Assembly: GCA_947561715.1 (NCBI GenBank)
Contig: OX387198.1
Span: 16,802,001 to 16,866,000, forward strand
Direction of reading: 5' to 3'
Source: Ascidia mentula
Lineage: Eukaryota; Chordata; Ascidiacea; Phlebobranchia; Ascidiidae
Length of the DNA: 64,000 bases
Under the pieces are notes generated by a model. The model did not search any database and was not told where the DNA came from. It saw only the letters and a program-made list of their open reading frames with translations. Within the stretch, counting starts at the first letter, position 1. Every line of letters begins with the position of its first letter. The translations under genes were made by a program, and so were the position numbers. This document shows positions 21,691 through 33,174 of the stretch, in pieces.

Positions 21691-23425
21691 ATAGAGATGA
21701 TAAGAAAAGGCGACGAATGCAAAACCAGTTAGTTGCAAGTAGATTCACCGAGATTGTTTTCCAGTTAAATAACTTATAAGCAGGATTGTCATTGATCTGA
21801 AATAAAAAAAAGTTCAACTGAAAAGGAATACGATTTACTTATAACGTTGCTACATTTAAAAAGAATGTGGCAAATGTGAGTATGTCGAACAAATCGTGTT
21901 GGCAAAAAACTGTCGTGTGCGTTATGACATTCAAACAATTACGTTTTATGCTTTACCTCGACATTTCCAAACACTCTGGTGACATTACAACAAACTTCAT
22001 CGTTTAACTCGCCTCATGAAAACCCCAGACGTGGAATGGAATAAATCATTAAGTTTCCAAATTTGTAAAATAGCTTTGGAGAATAACTTGTCTATACAGG
22101 TAGGACAACAAATTATTTTGCGAAAGCGTAAACCTGGATTTTAATCCCAAGTTTTTCACAATGAAGCAATTGAAAGCCATCAATATTTGTTCGAAACATT
22201 AATGATACTCACACTGCCTTAAACACAAAAATGTACTTTTTCAGCTGAAGAAACTAAATTTATCTGGCAACGTGATTGGAGACAGCGGGGCAGCATCGGT
22301 CGCAAATTGCATCAAAAACATTGAAGATGTAAAACTGGAAAGATGCGACCTGACAAGTGTTGGTGCCGAACATCTGTCCAAGAACATATGCTCTTTGCAG
22401 AATCCGGTAAGCGTGAACTATTTAAGTGTAGGGGCCTTCAGTGATGATTAAATACAATAATCGTTTTACCCAATATACCAAACAAACGCACTGGAGGACG
22501 AATATCTGTATTTATAATAAAACAAGCTTCGCCGAAATGCCCACCTTGCAATGTACCTTCTGTCACAACAGAAGCAGGATGTCATAAAGCAACCAGTGAT
22601 TCGTAGGGGTTAATTTTTCTGTTGAGTAAGCACATATGCATGTGCTGTTGCTAAGGCGAATTTAAGCAAGTTTCGGGCAGTTTGAGTGGGGTTTTGAGGG
22701 CTCATTCATTTGTGGTTTTGTGAAAGATCCATCCCGCATCTACGCATTCTGGTCAAAATTGGTCGCCGGGCAGGTGCATTATTGACCCCTGAGGGCATTT
22801 GATCCCTCCCTGTTGGACATTATTTTGGGTAAAAATGCAACTGGATTTTGCAGAAAAATCAATCGTTTAAGTATCACATCTATTGTGGTTCAATGATATC
22901 TCTCCTCCACACAATATCACCAAAGTTAGTTGCTGAATAATTGCCTAAGCAACCTCCCACGTCTGTTTATGCCCCCTGTAGGTCATAATATCTTCCAGGA
23001 GGTTAAGTGCAAGTTACCTTACATCCATATCAGTAGTATGAAACCTTGACGTCATTGAATACGATAAATCAGCAAGCAATACTTTCTCTTGGTTGAGCTT
23101 TGCAAAAAACTATTTCAGGCACAGGCCTATAGAGCTATGTGAGAAGTTGGTTAACAAAATTAACCACGTATTAGATAACTTTCAATGGTGGCCCCTAAAA
23201 CATTGTTTTTGATCCCGTGAGTGTAATGAGCATTGATGCGTTGCATTCAACAAACATGTATCTTGATGCTATGTTGAATTGCATACCTATTTCAAAAAAT
23301 AAACAACTTCACTTCAAGCGTAATTGATCGATATGCAATGAGCCAATACACACATAAACCCTTGCTTTATCAGTTTATGAAGTGAAAACTTCTGTGACTG
23401 ATTTAGGGCGGTTAAAACCTATGAA
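21687..23425. repeat. 1.74-kb tandem duplication with LRR exon, unit 1
   Basis: This repeats as 23430-24745, starting GATAAGAAAAGGCGACGA and including one LRR exon each. The LRR exons lie 1741 bases apart. The right NLR copy has a single unit (42950-44215), so this duplication happened in NLR-A after the segmental duplication, or one unit was lost in NLR-B. Confidence 0.88.
22245..22406 (+). pseudogene. NLR-A LRR exon 3a (intact)
   Basis: 54 codons in phase 0 between TTTTTCAG and GTAAGC: LKKLNLSGNVIGDSGAASV, then LERCDLTSVGAEHL. It is one of two tandem copies of this exon. Confidence 0.85.
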
Positions 23426-23429
23426 CACA

Positions 23430-24745
23430 GGGCATGATAAGAAAAGGCGACGATTGCAAAACCAGTTAGTTGCAAGTAGATTCACTGAGTTTGTTTTCCA
23501 GTTCAATAACTTATAAGCAGGATTGTCATCGATCTGAAATCAAAACAAAAAGTATGACTGAAAAGGAATACGATTTACTTATAACGTTGCTACATTCAAA
23601 AAGAATGTGGCAAATGTGAGTATGTCGAACAGATCGTGTTGGCAAAAAAACTATCGTGTGCGTTATGACATTCAAACAATTGCGTTTTATGCTTTACCTC
23701 GACATTTTAAAACACTCTGGTGACATTACAACAAACTTCATCGTTTAACTCGCCTCATGAAAACCCCAGACTTGGAATGGAATAAATCATTAAGTTTCCA
23801 AATTTGTAAAATAGCTTTGGAGAATAACTTGTCTTTACAGGTAGGACAACAAATTATTTTGCGAAAGCGTAAACCTGGATTTTAATCTCAAGTTTTTCAC
23901 AACTAAGCAATTGAAAGCCATCAATATTTGTTCGAAACATTAATGATACTCACACTGCCTTAAACACAAAAATGTACTTTTTCAGCTGAAGAAACTCAAT
24001 TTATCCAACAATCGGATTGGAGACAGCGGGGCAGCATCGGTCGCAAATTGCATCAAAAACATTGAAGATGTAAAACTGGGAGGATGCCGCCTGACAAGTG
24101 TTGGTGCCGAACATCTGTCCAAGAACATATGCTCTTTGCAGAATCCGGTAAGCGTGAACTATTTAAGTGTAGGGGCCTTCAGTGATGAATAAATACAATA
24201 ATCGTTTTACCCAATATACCAAACAAACGCACTGGAGGACGAATATCTGTATTTATAATAAAACAAGCTTCGCCGAAATGCCCACCTTGCAATGTACCTT
24301 CTGTCACAACAGAAGCAGGATGTCACAAAGCAACCAGTGATTCGTAGGGGTTAATTTTTCTGTTGAGTAAGCACATATGCATGTGCTGTTACTAAGGCGA
24401 ATTTAAGCAAGTTTCGGGCAGTTTGAGTGGGGTTTTGAGGGCTCATTCATTTGTGGTTTTGTGAAAGATCCATCCCACATCTACGCATTCTGGTCAAAAT
24501 TGGTCGCCGGGCAGGTGCATTATTGACCCCTGAGGGCATTTGATCCCTCCCTGTTGGACATTATTTTGGGTAAAAATGCAACTGGATTTTGCAGAAAAAT
24601 CAATCGTTTAAGTATCACATCTATTGTGGTTCAATGATATCTCTCCTCCACACAATATCACCAAAGTTAGTTGCTGAATAATTGCCTAAGCAACCTCCCA
24701 CGTCTGTTTATACCCCCTGTAGGTCATAAGATTTTTCAGGAGGCT
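23430..24745. repeat. 1.74-kb tandem duplication, unit 2
   Basis: This matches the first unit base for base over long stretches, with scattered substitutions. It ends in GGTCATAAGAT, where the two units part. Confidence 0.85.
23986..24147 (+). pseudogene. NLR-A LRR exon 3b (intact)
   Basis: 54 codons in phase 0: LKKLNLSNNRIGDSGAASV, then LGGCRLTSVGAEHL. Differences from exon 3a fall mostly at the variable positions of the LxxLxLSxN motif and of the second repeat (ERCD versus GGCR). Confidence 0.85.
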
Positions 24746-25640
24746 CAACAAATCCTTGCTGTGTGCTGCCCCCTACTGGAGCAATAATTTCTTTTTTAAC
24801 TTGGAAGAATATTAGGTTCCTATATAAGTTACAAGACCCAGCAACGGTTTTTGGGAAACAAGCGAAACAGTCGGCAGGTGCATTATTGCATGGAGCCTTG
24901 AAAACAGGATTTCTATGGTTCAATTGCCATATAGGTCCTGTAGTTATACAAAATGCCGTAAACAAACCCATCGCAAAATTTATTCAAACAAACCCACGAG
25001 AAAGGAAACAAAACTGGAAGAAAAGCCTTTTCCGTGTTTTTCCACCAGACGAGCGCACTGACCATTACACTTTCCTTACATAGTGAGACACGCATATGCA
25101 AACATTTATTTTTGCCACATAATACAGTTTAATCACTCGTAATTGGAAGTACAGCAAAGGCTTGCCGACCGTTTGTTTGTCCGCCTAGAGCAAGATTAGT
25201 CTAGTAGGCTGTCCAGGTTTAGTAGGTTTGAAATCGGTGGCCTGGTTACTGTCAAAAGTCCACGACAGCTAGAATCGGTATTTGCCTGTTTTTTTTTCGA
25301 AAGGATTGTCCGAAGACGTTTTGTTTCCTTTTTTTCACCCAAGTTCTATTGAATTACTAGATATTGCAAAGTATAGACATTAAATTCAATGTTGAAGGCT
25401 GACTATTTTGTGGTTATGTTTGCGGGTTCTACGTCCATTGGGAAGGATATTTAGAACTCTAGCTTTACCGCCAAGTCTTTTTGAAGTTAAACATGGAGCA
25501 AACTGACCTAAACTATGAACAAAGAAAGCAGAATGTCCCCCTTTTCTTGAGCAATTTTTTGTGCAATAGCTTTTAAGTTGATCGATTATCGCCTGCAACA
25601 CAAATAAATTATTGCTTGAATCTTTACCTATATTTATTCA
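24150..25640. other. NLR-A intron
   Basis: No exon is seen. Open frames near 24763-25083 are not preserved in the matching intron of NLR-B (44180-44530), where indels interrupt them, so they are not coding. Confidence 0.6.
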
Positions 25641-25641
25641 G

Positions 25642-25803
25642 CTGAAGAGACTCTGCTTATCTCGCAACCCCATAGGGAACATTGGGGCGGCTTCCGTGGG
25701 AAGATGCATCAAAAATATCGAAGATGTAGACCTGACTGAATGCCACCTGACAAGTGTTGGTGCCGAACATCTTTCAGAGAACATAGAAAAGTTGGAGAAT
25801 CCG
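25642..25803 (+). pseudogene. NLR-A LRR exon 4 (intact)
   Basis: 54 codons in phase 0: LKRLCLSRNPIGNIGAASV, then LTECHLTSVGAEHL. Its counterpart is 45067-45228 in NLR-B. Confidence 0.85.
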
Positions 25804-26207
25804 GTAAGGCTCAACCAACTAAACGTATATTCTTTATATTATCGTTCAAGAATAATAGAAATATGAACAAGCAGTTTGTCCTTGTAGCACAGTGGTTCCC
25901 AACCTTAATTATATCGCGTACGACTTTACAGTCCAGCAAAGTTTTTTTAAATATTGCATAAATGAGTGATTTTGGTTGACATAAATGTTGTGTAAAAGTA
26001 ATGAAACATTAAAATCTTAGACATAGAAGTTTCCATCGAAATAACATTAAATGTTTGCTTTGCTTGAACACTTTGTAAAATTTCCAAACAAAACACACTT
26101 GCATCAGTTAATATTTGTAATATAATTATGACATCGTACTTTCATTTAATTTCATTCTTTGTTTTCATGTTTTGAGTTTTCAGGCTTTCATTTTGTCATT
26201 TATTTAG

Positions 26208-26375
26208 ATGGAGTCTCTGAATCTTTCCTGGAACAAAGGCTTGACCGATGAATGTGTTGAGTCATTGGCTGGATGTGTTCACAACATAAAGCATTTTTAT
26301 GCAACACAATGTAATTTTACACAGGCAGGGAAAGATAAAATCAGGTCAAAGACCCAAGGATTAGTTCTATTTTAA
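26208..26375 (+). pseudogene. NLR-A terminal exon
   Basis: This starts after TTTAG with MESLNLSWNKGLTDEC and ends in RSKTQGLVLF and TAA, 55 codons. It is a final partial LRR pair. NLR-B reads 11 codons further because of a small difference at the end. AATAAA follows at about 26400. Confidence 0.82.
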
Positions 26376-26409
26376 ATCATAAAGCTTGGTTTTGGGGAAA
26401 ATAAAACGT

Positions 26410-27165
26410 TTTCCTCTCCGTTTGCAAAGACACGGTTTGGACAAATATTTAGTTTCTGACGTCATCATGTCATAAAAGGTTGCAAATATGATTGATTTAT
26501 TTCATTGAATGATAAAGTAAACGAAAAATGCAACAAGACATTGAATTGCCAGTTTGGGTTTATACTAAAAAGTCTAATCTGCTTAATCGTGCTCGATGGT
26601 TGATGTAGTTTTTCTTATTTGAACTTTGATTTTTGTGCACGTGAATCTCGTTTTTTTACTACACTTTGAACACAAGTTTATCACTCTGCGCCAAAGGTTT
26701 ATTCATTGTTTTTATAATTTGTCTGAGGCATTTCGAAACTTCTGTGGCACACAGAATTGTTTACATAGTTTTTTAAAAAATGGTTATGCAAAACTTCTCT
26801 GCTCCGAGATTGTTTTAACAAAAGCACTTATTTTTCAAGAACAAATAAAACTACTTTGTTGTTTTAGTGTTCCTTTCCAGTCGGGTCGAAAGCAGTTTGT
26901 AAAAGTTTTAAACTCGCGCGATTGAAACTGAACGTTCTTTGAAAATTTCTAGCCGTCGAAAATAGAGTTTTCAACGATAACTAAATATTTTCTTTTTATC
27001 CTGGGAAAAAATGCACAATTTTGTTGATCTCTTGAATCAAGATATACCCTGTACAAATCTGTAGCCTGAAGAAAAATATATTATCATAATATTGTTTTCG
27101 CGATTCCAAACTGACATTGGCCAAAGCTGTGCAAAGAGTTTATAAAAAATGAAACAAGCTTGACT
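26410..27165. other. NLR-A 3' flank
   Basis: This matches 45840-46590. Around 27030-27110 there is a decayed fragment like BAF-like exon 2 and its intron (ATCAAGATATACC, TACAAATCTGTAGCCTGAAG), also present at 46460-46530. No intact gene. Confidence 0.5.
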
Positions 27166-30100
27166 ACATGTGTCAAATCAACCTGGGGAAGTTGATGCGG
27201 TGCGACGAATAAACTTTTCCAGATTCAGGAAGCAGCCGCCTGATTGTCCAAATTGTGGTCTTTTCCTCGAGGGCGACACACCTGTCCCGCAGCGCAAAGA
27301 AACTGCTTTAATTGCGGAAGGAGGGGGCATTCTTACCAAAGATTGTACAAGGAACGGGCAACTAATTGTGTTCAACAGGCAAGCTGGAATGACTCTGAAA
27401 CATTTGTAGGTTATGTTAAACTAACTTTGCATTAGATGCACCTGCAGGTACCTCGGTTTGCAGAACAAAAACACTCCGTCTATTTGACTCCTAGAGTATT
27501 TAAAACATCTACCAAGAACTACCTTTGCAACTTTTAATCCAAACATAAAAACGATAAACAAACATACCTTGTTCAAAACATACAACATTAAAATGCAGCG
27601 TCCAGAGCGATATTTCAATTGCTTTTGTCTTAGTTCTCTCGCTTAGTCTGTTTTCTCGCTTCGTCTCCGTTTGTGGCTTACGGCCATCGATATATATACG
27701 GTTATTGAGATTACAAAAATTAATGAATTCGACAGGATTATTAAAATGTCGATGTGATTATTGAAACTAAAGCCGATTTTCCATATGTTCGAGATAACCC
27801 ATCTGTCGAAGATAGCGAAGTGATTAACCCAAAATCCCAGATGCGCACGTTTACGCAAAGCAATCAAATTGCACAAAATAAGCACAAGCAATAAAACAAA
27901 CTGTTCCTGCACACCAACGGTATGGCTTAAGGCCGCATATCAGTATTAAATCCCAAAAATCTAGTTTTGAAGGCTATCACCATTAATACCCATACTGAGT
28001 GATTTGCTTTTTTGCCAACAACAATTCCTGTGGTCAGTGACCCATGAAGATCTACTGGTACTATTCATAGAGAAAAAAAATTGATTGCAGCTGCATCCGC
28101 CAAAACACAGCAAGGATCTGAGGAGCCTCCAGGAGGATCTTTTGTCCTATAGGATAGCAAAAACAGTCCCAGGGGGCAACCAAAGCAACTTTCCTGTGAC
28201 ATTTTTTTTTGCCATTGCGTAGAAAAGGGTTAGGGCCAACATTAAATTGCAAATTGGATGAGGTTTTTGTGATTCATTTTTTCGAAAAACCATCTTACAT
28301 TTTTTTGCAGCCAATTTAGCTAAAATAATGACTAATCGGGGGCCTAAAAGACCCCTAGGTGGTGCTTTAAGCAACTATCTTGCAACTAATTTTCACCTTA
28401 CTGCGTAGCCAAGAGGCGGGCCTAACATAAAATCACAAATTAAGGTATACTTCTGTGATTCAATTTTGAGCTACATCCCCTTGAACATTTTGGTGGTTTT
28501 TCAGTTAAACTTTTCACAGCACCCTGCACCAAACGTCTGACTGACTGAGAAGAGCAAAAAATGCACTAAAACTGCACTAAACACGCTGAAAATCGCCCTG
28601 GCTACACCACGTGACTTCTTGCTCATTCAACCAGAAAATTGACCCCAACGCATCACCGGTTGCCTTGTGACGGAACTGAGACTATCTATGACGCAGGAGT
28701 ACAAGACGGGCATTCCCCGCGGGCAAAACTATTTTAATATAATTACTGATATGCGGTCTAAAGATCAATGGAAAACCAATGCATTTTAGGATAGACACCG
28801 GTGCAGACGTTACAGTCGTCGGTTCAGAACATTTTATCATTACACTATCTGTCAAATTATCGCCAACATCGCAAGTACTGCTAGATGCACAAAAAGAGTC
28901 TGTGCAAAATTTCGTGCTTGTTTGAAAAATGACCACCGTGAAATATTTCATGACATTTTCGTAAATAACGCCTTCAGTAAGCCATTGCTTGGGTAGCCCG
29001 CAAGTAAAGAACTGTGTTTTTTTTCTGAATTAAATCACGTTGATTCCGCAGAGGATTGTCGTAAATTGTTTCCGACTGTTTTCACGGGATTAGGAAAATT
29101 TACAGAGACTTGTAAAATTCGTCTACAACCAGATGCAAACCCGTTTTGTCTGATTACTCCCAGAAGAGTGCCGCTTCCACTTCAAGAAGCTGTCCGCAAA
29201 GAATTGCAGGGAATAGAACGGTCTGGTGTTATATCTAGAGTAACCCAGCCGACAGCGTCGTGTTCAGGTATGGTGGTGGTTCGCAAGAAAAGCGGAAAGG
29301 TTAGAATATAGCCTATGTGGATTACACAAAACTAAACAGAAGTGTACTCCGCGAGAGATTAATGCTCCCCACTGTAGATGAAACATTGTCAAAATTGTCG
29401 AAAGGAAAAATGTTCACTTGACGCTAATTCGGTTTTTGGCAAATTCCTTTGGACGATAGTTAAAAACTTCTAACGACATTTATCTCTTCCAGTGGCCGCT
29501 TTTGCTTCAATAGACTCCCCTTTGGCATATCGCTAGCGCCGGAGCACTTCCAGCGTCAGATGTCGTCCATTCTTGCTGTTCTGGACGGTGTTGTTTGTCA
29601 CATGGACGACGTTTTACTGTTTGGAAACGCCAGACAGGAGCATGATGAACGTCTAGTAAGTGTTCTAAATAGACTGCGGGGAGCTGGTGTGACGTTAAAT
29701 GATAAGTGTGAGTTTTCCAAGCAGAGTATAAAGTTCTTGGTTCACGTTATAGACCAAAACGGAATTAAACCAGATCCGGAAAAACTGATTGTGATTAAAA
29801 ATATGCCGAGACCTAACAATGTATTATCGGTTAGCGAGTTTCTGGGCATGGCAAATCAGTTGTCAAAGTTTATTCCGGATTTTGCAGAAATTTCTCAACC
29901 CCTACGAAATCTTCTAAAAACAAGCACTGACTGGGTTTGGGAGGATATTCAAAATAACGCTTATGAGATCATTAAAGAACGCTTAATTAGTCCACCAACA
30001 TTAACTCACTATGATCCGTACAGGCGGACTGTATACAGTATAACTATAGTTTCAGCTGATGCATCCTCAGACAAGAGGTTCAAGGGCATCTGTTGCCAGT

Positions 30101-30640
30101 CGCTTATGCCTTACGATCCTTGAGTAAAACTGAGCAACGTTACGCTCAAATTGAAAAGGAAGCACTAGCGGTAACTTGGGCTTGAAAAATTTAGAGATTA
30201 CCTTATTGGTTTAAAATTTACGATTGAAACCGATCACAAGCCATAACTGTGTCTCTTAGGCAAAACAATATAGATGACCATTCTTTCAGTATACAAAGAT
30301 TTCGCATGAGACTAATGTGGTACAATTATAACACGGTAATTGTAGCTGGAAAGAGTCTCTATAGTCCAGATACACTGTCCAGATTTCCTCTTGTTGGCAA
30401 AACTATAAAGAAGAAATGTTTTCTGATGAAGTGGAGGAATATGTGCCGGCAGTAATAGCTTCCTTGCCAGTATCTGATCGACGACTGAAGGAAATTGCTC
30501 ATGAAATCGAGTTGGGCCCAGGCCTGTCCATTAAGCAAGGCCTGATTATCAGAGGCGATCAATGGTATACTGAAATTGGTCATGAAAAGTGCCCATCGAG
30601 CCAACCTGTTGGCTAAAGCTGGTGTAGGCTTTTGTGGAAC
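27166..30640 (+). mobile_element. Ty3/gypsy fossil, plus orientation, left copy
   Basis: In order there are a nucleocapsid-like region with two zinc knuckles (27240-27350), an aspartic protease piece with DTGA (about 28780), reverse transcriptase from about 29070 including the HMDD-type catalytic motif, RNase H to about 30240 and a pre-integrase linker. Integrase is missing. It is extensively decayed with many breaks and is interrupted by a Harbinger-like insertion. Its duplicate at 46590-48510 shows that it was already resident and broken before the segmental duplication. Confidence 0.85.
27931..28758. mobile_element. Harbinger-like non-autonomous transposon
   Basis: This 828-bp element has inverted ends GGCCGCATATCAGTATT and, reversed, GACCGCATATCAGTAATT, flanked by TAA on both sides (27928-27930 and 28759-28761). 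A 3-bp TWA target duplication is typical of PIF/Harbinger. The second copy of the host fossil lacks it (near 47360), so it inserted after the segmental duplication. It contains no transposase. Confidence 0.85.
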
Positions 30641-32500
30641 AAATGCCATTCTTGCCTTTCTGTGGACCAAGGAATGCCTTTCTTTGTGAGACGATAGAGT
30701 GGTTCTGCTACAGTTTAAAATTCTGCGGGCAAAAAATTTGCATAAAATTGTACAGATCCAAGGAAAGACGGCAGCGTCGGTACACCGTGCGGAACAGGCA
30801 TTCTGTGTGCATCGTCGACTTTAGGACCCTTCGTTATGCCCTTGTAGGAAAGAACATGGCCAAGGTACTCCATCTGCTTTTAAGCAAATTTGCATTTTTC
30901 CTTCCTGCAACGTAAGCCTTTGTCTTGGAGTCGTTGCAACAAACGCTTGAGATTGTGAAGGTGGTTCTTGGCAGATGAACCACTGACCAATATATCATCT
31001 AAATACCCGGTAGGTCTTTTGCGACGTCATCCATAATTTCTTGAAAATAAGCTGGCGCAGAAATGATACCAAAAGGTAATACGTTCTGCAATAAAACTCC
31101 GCGATGCGTGCTCAGAGCAAGCTTCTTCCGACTTTATGGTCCAAACTTGATTTAATTGTACGCATTCGCCGAATCGATCTTCGTGAAGCCATAACCACCA
31201 CCTAACTTTCGCATTAAATCCTATGGTAATGGCAATGGGTGACGATGAACTTCCAGTTGTGAATTGATAGTCACTGAAAAATCACCACAAATTCTTAAAG
31301 CAGGCGAAGAAGTAATTGATTTGCGGACTGGAACTAATGGCGTACCCCAGTCGTTGAACTTCACTGGAGTCCAAATTCCTTTGCTTATTCCGCAAAACAA
31401 AACCTGAGACAAATCACTCTGCATGGGGAACGGATCTGAACGCGGTTTGCAGAAAACTGGTTTTGCGTCGTCCTTAAATTGTACCTCCAGTTCGTAATCT
31501 TGAAGACAGCCAAAATTTGGCTAAAACAGTTTTGCAAATTCACTGCACAACTTCACAAAATCTTCGTATAGTGATGTCTTGCGGTTCAGCGGTTACGGCT
31601 TGTTATAATACCTCTCCAGCTTGTAAGTTTGACTTGCCGTACAGAACTTTGTCTAACGAAATATCCATTTTCTTTTATTCCGTTCCGCCCCACCAAATTC
31701 AGACGTGGAATGTCGCAGACGTTGAAATGAAACTTTCCGGAATCTGCAGAACTGGTAGCAGATGTAAATGTGCCCATCACCGGCAAGTTGTGCCTGCTCT
31801 CAGACTTATACTGCGACGTTACTTTGTGCGGCTTTGGAGAACCAATCTTCCGCCATGATTCTTTCGACAGAAAGTTTCTGCCGGTAACAGTATCAAGTTC
31901 TATGGTCAGCGAACGATCGTTGATACAAATTGGAACTTCCAACTTGGGCGTAGCTGCTTCAATACTGATAACACAATTCAGTTTCTCAATTCGTTTAACG
32001 CCATGGGACGTGCGCTGTCGAATCTTTTTGCGGCAAACGAATTCCAAGTGTCCAGTTAAGTGACAATAATGACAGGTTGCATTCTTAAAACGACTTTCGG
32101 AAGCCTGATGCGAAGTCTTGCCACATCGATAACATTTTCTTCTTCAGATGATTGCACAGTCCTCGAATTCACTTTACGTTTCTCCCGCGGTTTCGATGTA
32201 GCACGTTGAACACCGAAGTCGATGGCTGCGTCCCGTAAACAGTTTCTTTAGCCACTTTGGCAGCATCTTCGGTTTCGACCGCAATTTCAATTGCACCAGC
32301 AAAACTTAATTCGTTATTCTTTATCCTGAACAGAGCTTTCAAAACCGCTTCGTTTCCAATTGAACAGATGTGTGAGTGCGCAAAGCTTCATCCAAGGGAT
32401 CTGTGATGGATACAAAGTCGCAAGTTGCTGCGCTTTGTCGAATGCGAACGGCGAGCTCTTGAATGGGTTCACTCGACTTACGCTTCATTTTTTGATCATC
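30590..32500 (-). mobile_element. Ty3/gypsy fossil, minus orientation, left copy
   Basis: On the minus strand there are gag remnants with a zinc-knuckle region (32500-32050), a protease-like region (32047-31586), reverse transcriptase (31424 to about 30900, with WGTPLVPVRK and LRICGDF) and an RNase H end near 30600. It is a different subfamily from the plus-strand neighbour. It is broken many times and truncated on both sides. No LTR remains here, but the duplicate at 48520-49950 keeps one. Confidence 0.82.
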
Positions 32501-32930
32501 GATCCACAATTTTGTCCACATCGGGATTCGAACCCAGTGTATTCTGGCCGGGAAAACCTTTTTTACCATAAAATTAGAATTTACAAGCAGTAAAACCTGT
32601 CCGTAATTTGCAAAGATAAAAACAGCTTGCAGTTATAAAACTCGCACAGGTAAGCGTGTCTGCACACAATGACTACGTTCAAAATTTTAAACGACTTTTC
32701 ACGCTAGATGGCGATCGCGAGTAAGCACGGTCTGTCACCGGCAAAACGCTGTTATGCAGCCTCTAAGGCTAGCAACCTGAAAATATACATGTATAACAAC
32801 ACGAATAAGGGAAAATACATTGAAGAAAAGATATCCCCAAATCCAACATCTTTTTATTGAAGTCATGTTTTTTAGTCAAACTTAACTTTCGATGCGAGTT
32901 TGCTGTTAGATTTCTTTAATTCAGAACCTA
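32500..32930. repeat. B-box repeat fragment
   Basis: Same family as 14714-15071, with GGGATTCGAACCC at about 32522, followed by GGTAAGCGTGTCTGCACAC and on to TCAGAACCTAAAG. It joins the gypsy fossil directly on its left. Confidence 0.6.
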
Positions 32931-32934
32931 AAGT

Positions 32935-33170
32935 AAAGCTAAAATGCTGTTAATCATTAGTAAACATTTCTAACACTAACTGGGTTCATCATCAGTACTG
33001 CAATGAGCGCATGCAAGAAAAGCGTCGGGGTAATAAAGGACTGAGCAGGCAGAAGGGAAGGATTTTCTTTATTACCCCGACGCTTTTCTTGCATGCGCTC
33101 ATTGTAGTACTGATGATGAACGCAGTTAGTGTTCGAAACGTTTACTAATGATTAACAGCATTTTAGCTTT
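32935..33170. repeat. 236-bp palindrome, end of a Penelope-like element
   Basis: The left arm AAAGCTAAAATGCTG runs to GTCGGGGTAATAAAG, and the right arm is its near-complete reverse complement, separated by about 25 bases. In the right duplicate the same palindrome directly follows a GIY-YIG coding remnant, which identifies it as the terminal region of a Penelope-like element. Such elements often carry inverted LTR-like ends with hammerhead ribozymes. Confidence 0.8.
33105..33147 (+). ncRNA. Hammerhead-ribozyme-like motif, Penelope type
   Basis: TAGTA (33105-33109) pairs with TACTA (33143-33147) as stem I. The core CTGATGA (33110-33116) is followed by a stem II of GAAC (33118-33121) with GTTC (33131-33134), then GAAAC and GTT, giving the minimal AC/GT stem III and a T at the cleavage position. 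One extra T between the core and stem II is non-canonical. Hammerheads with tiny stem III are known from Penelope-like elements. Activity is inferred only. Confidence 0.5.
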
Positions 33171-33174
33171 GACT

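Larger units (their letters stand above)
7652..26375 (+). pseudogene. NLR-A: NACHT-LRR receptor pseudogene
   Basis: Exons match NLR-B (37482-45836) one for one. NLR proteins are cytosolic sensors whose NACHT ATPase drives oligomerisation and whose LRRs sense ligands or hold the protein inactive. This copy cannot make the full protein. Exon 4 has lost its AG acceptor, and the NACHT exon is split by a 598-bp hAT element. That exon also carries small deletions relative to NLR-B near 10549 and 10577, a 7-base deletion near 10858 and a TGA near 11099. The LRR part is separated from the NACHT exon by an inserted repeat block. Several LRR exons are still intact, so alternative shorter products cannot be excluded. 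Parts are listed separately. Confidence 0.88.

Noticed and set aside
21900-22110. Possible extra exon ending in TTGTCTATACAG|GTAGGA, repeated at 23640 and 43160
   Set aside because: A donor-like end is present, but the frame differs among the three copies and there is no LRR pattern. Evidence is insufficient.
24708-25101. Open frames of 87 to 106 codons on both strands
   Set aside because: They lie in an NLR intron, and the matching intron in the right copy has indels that break them.
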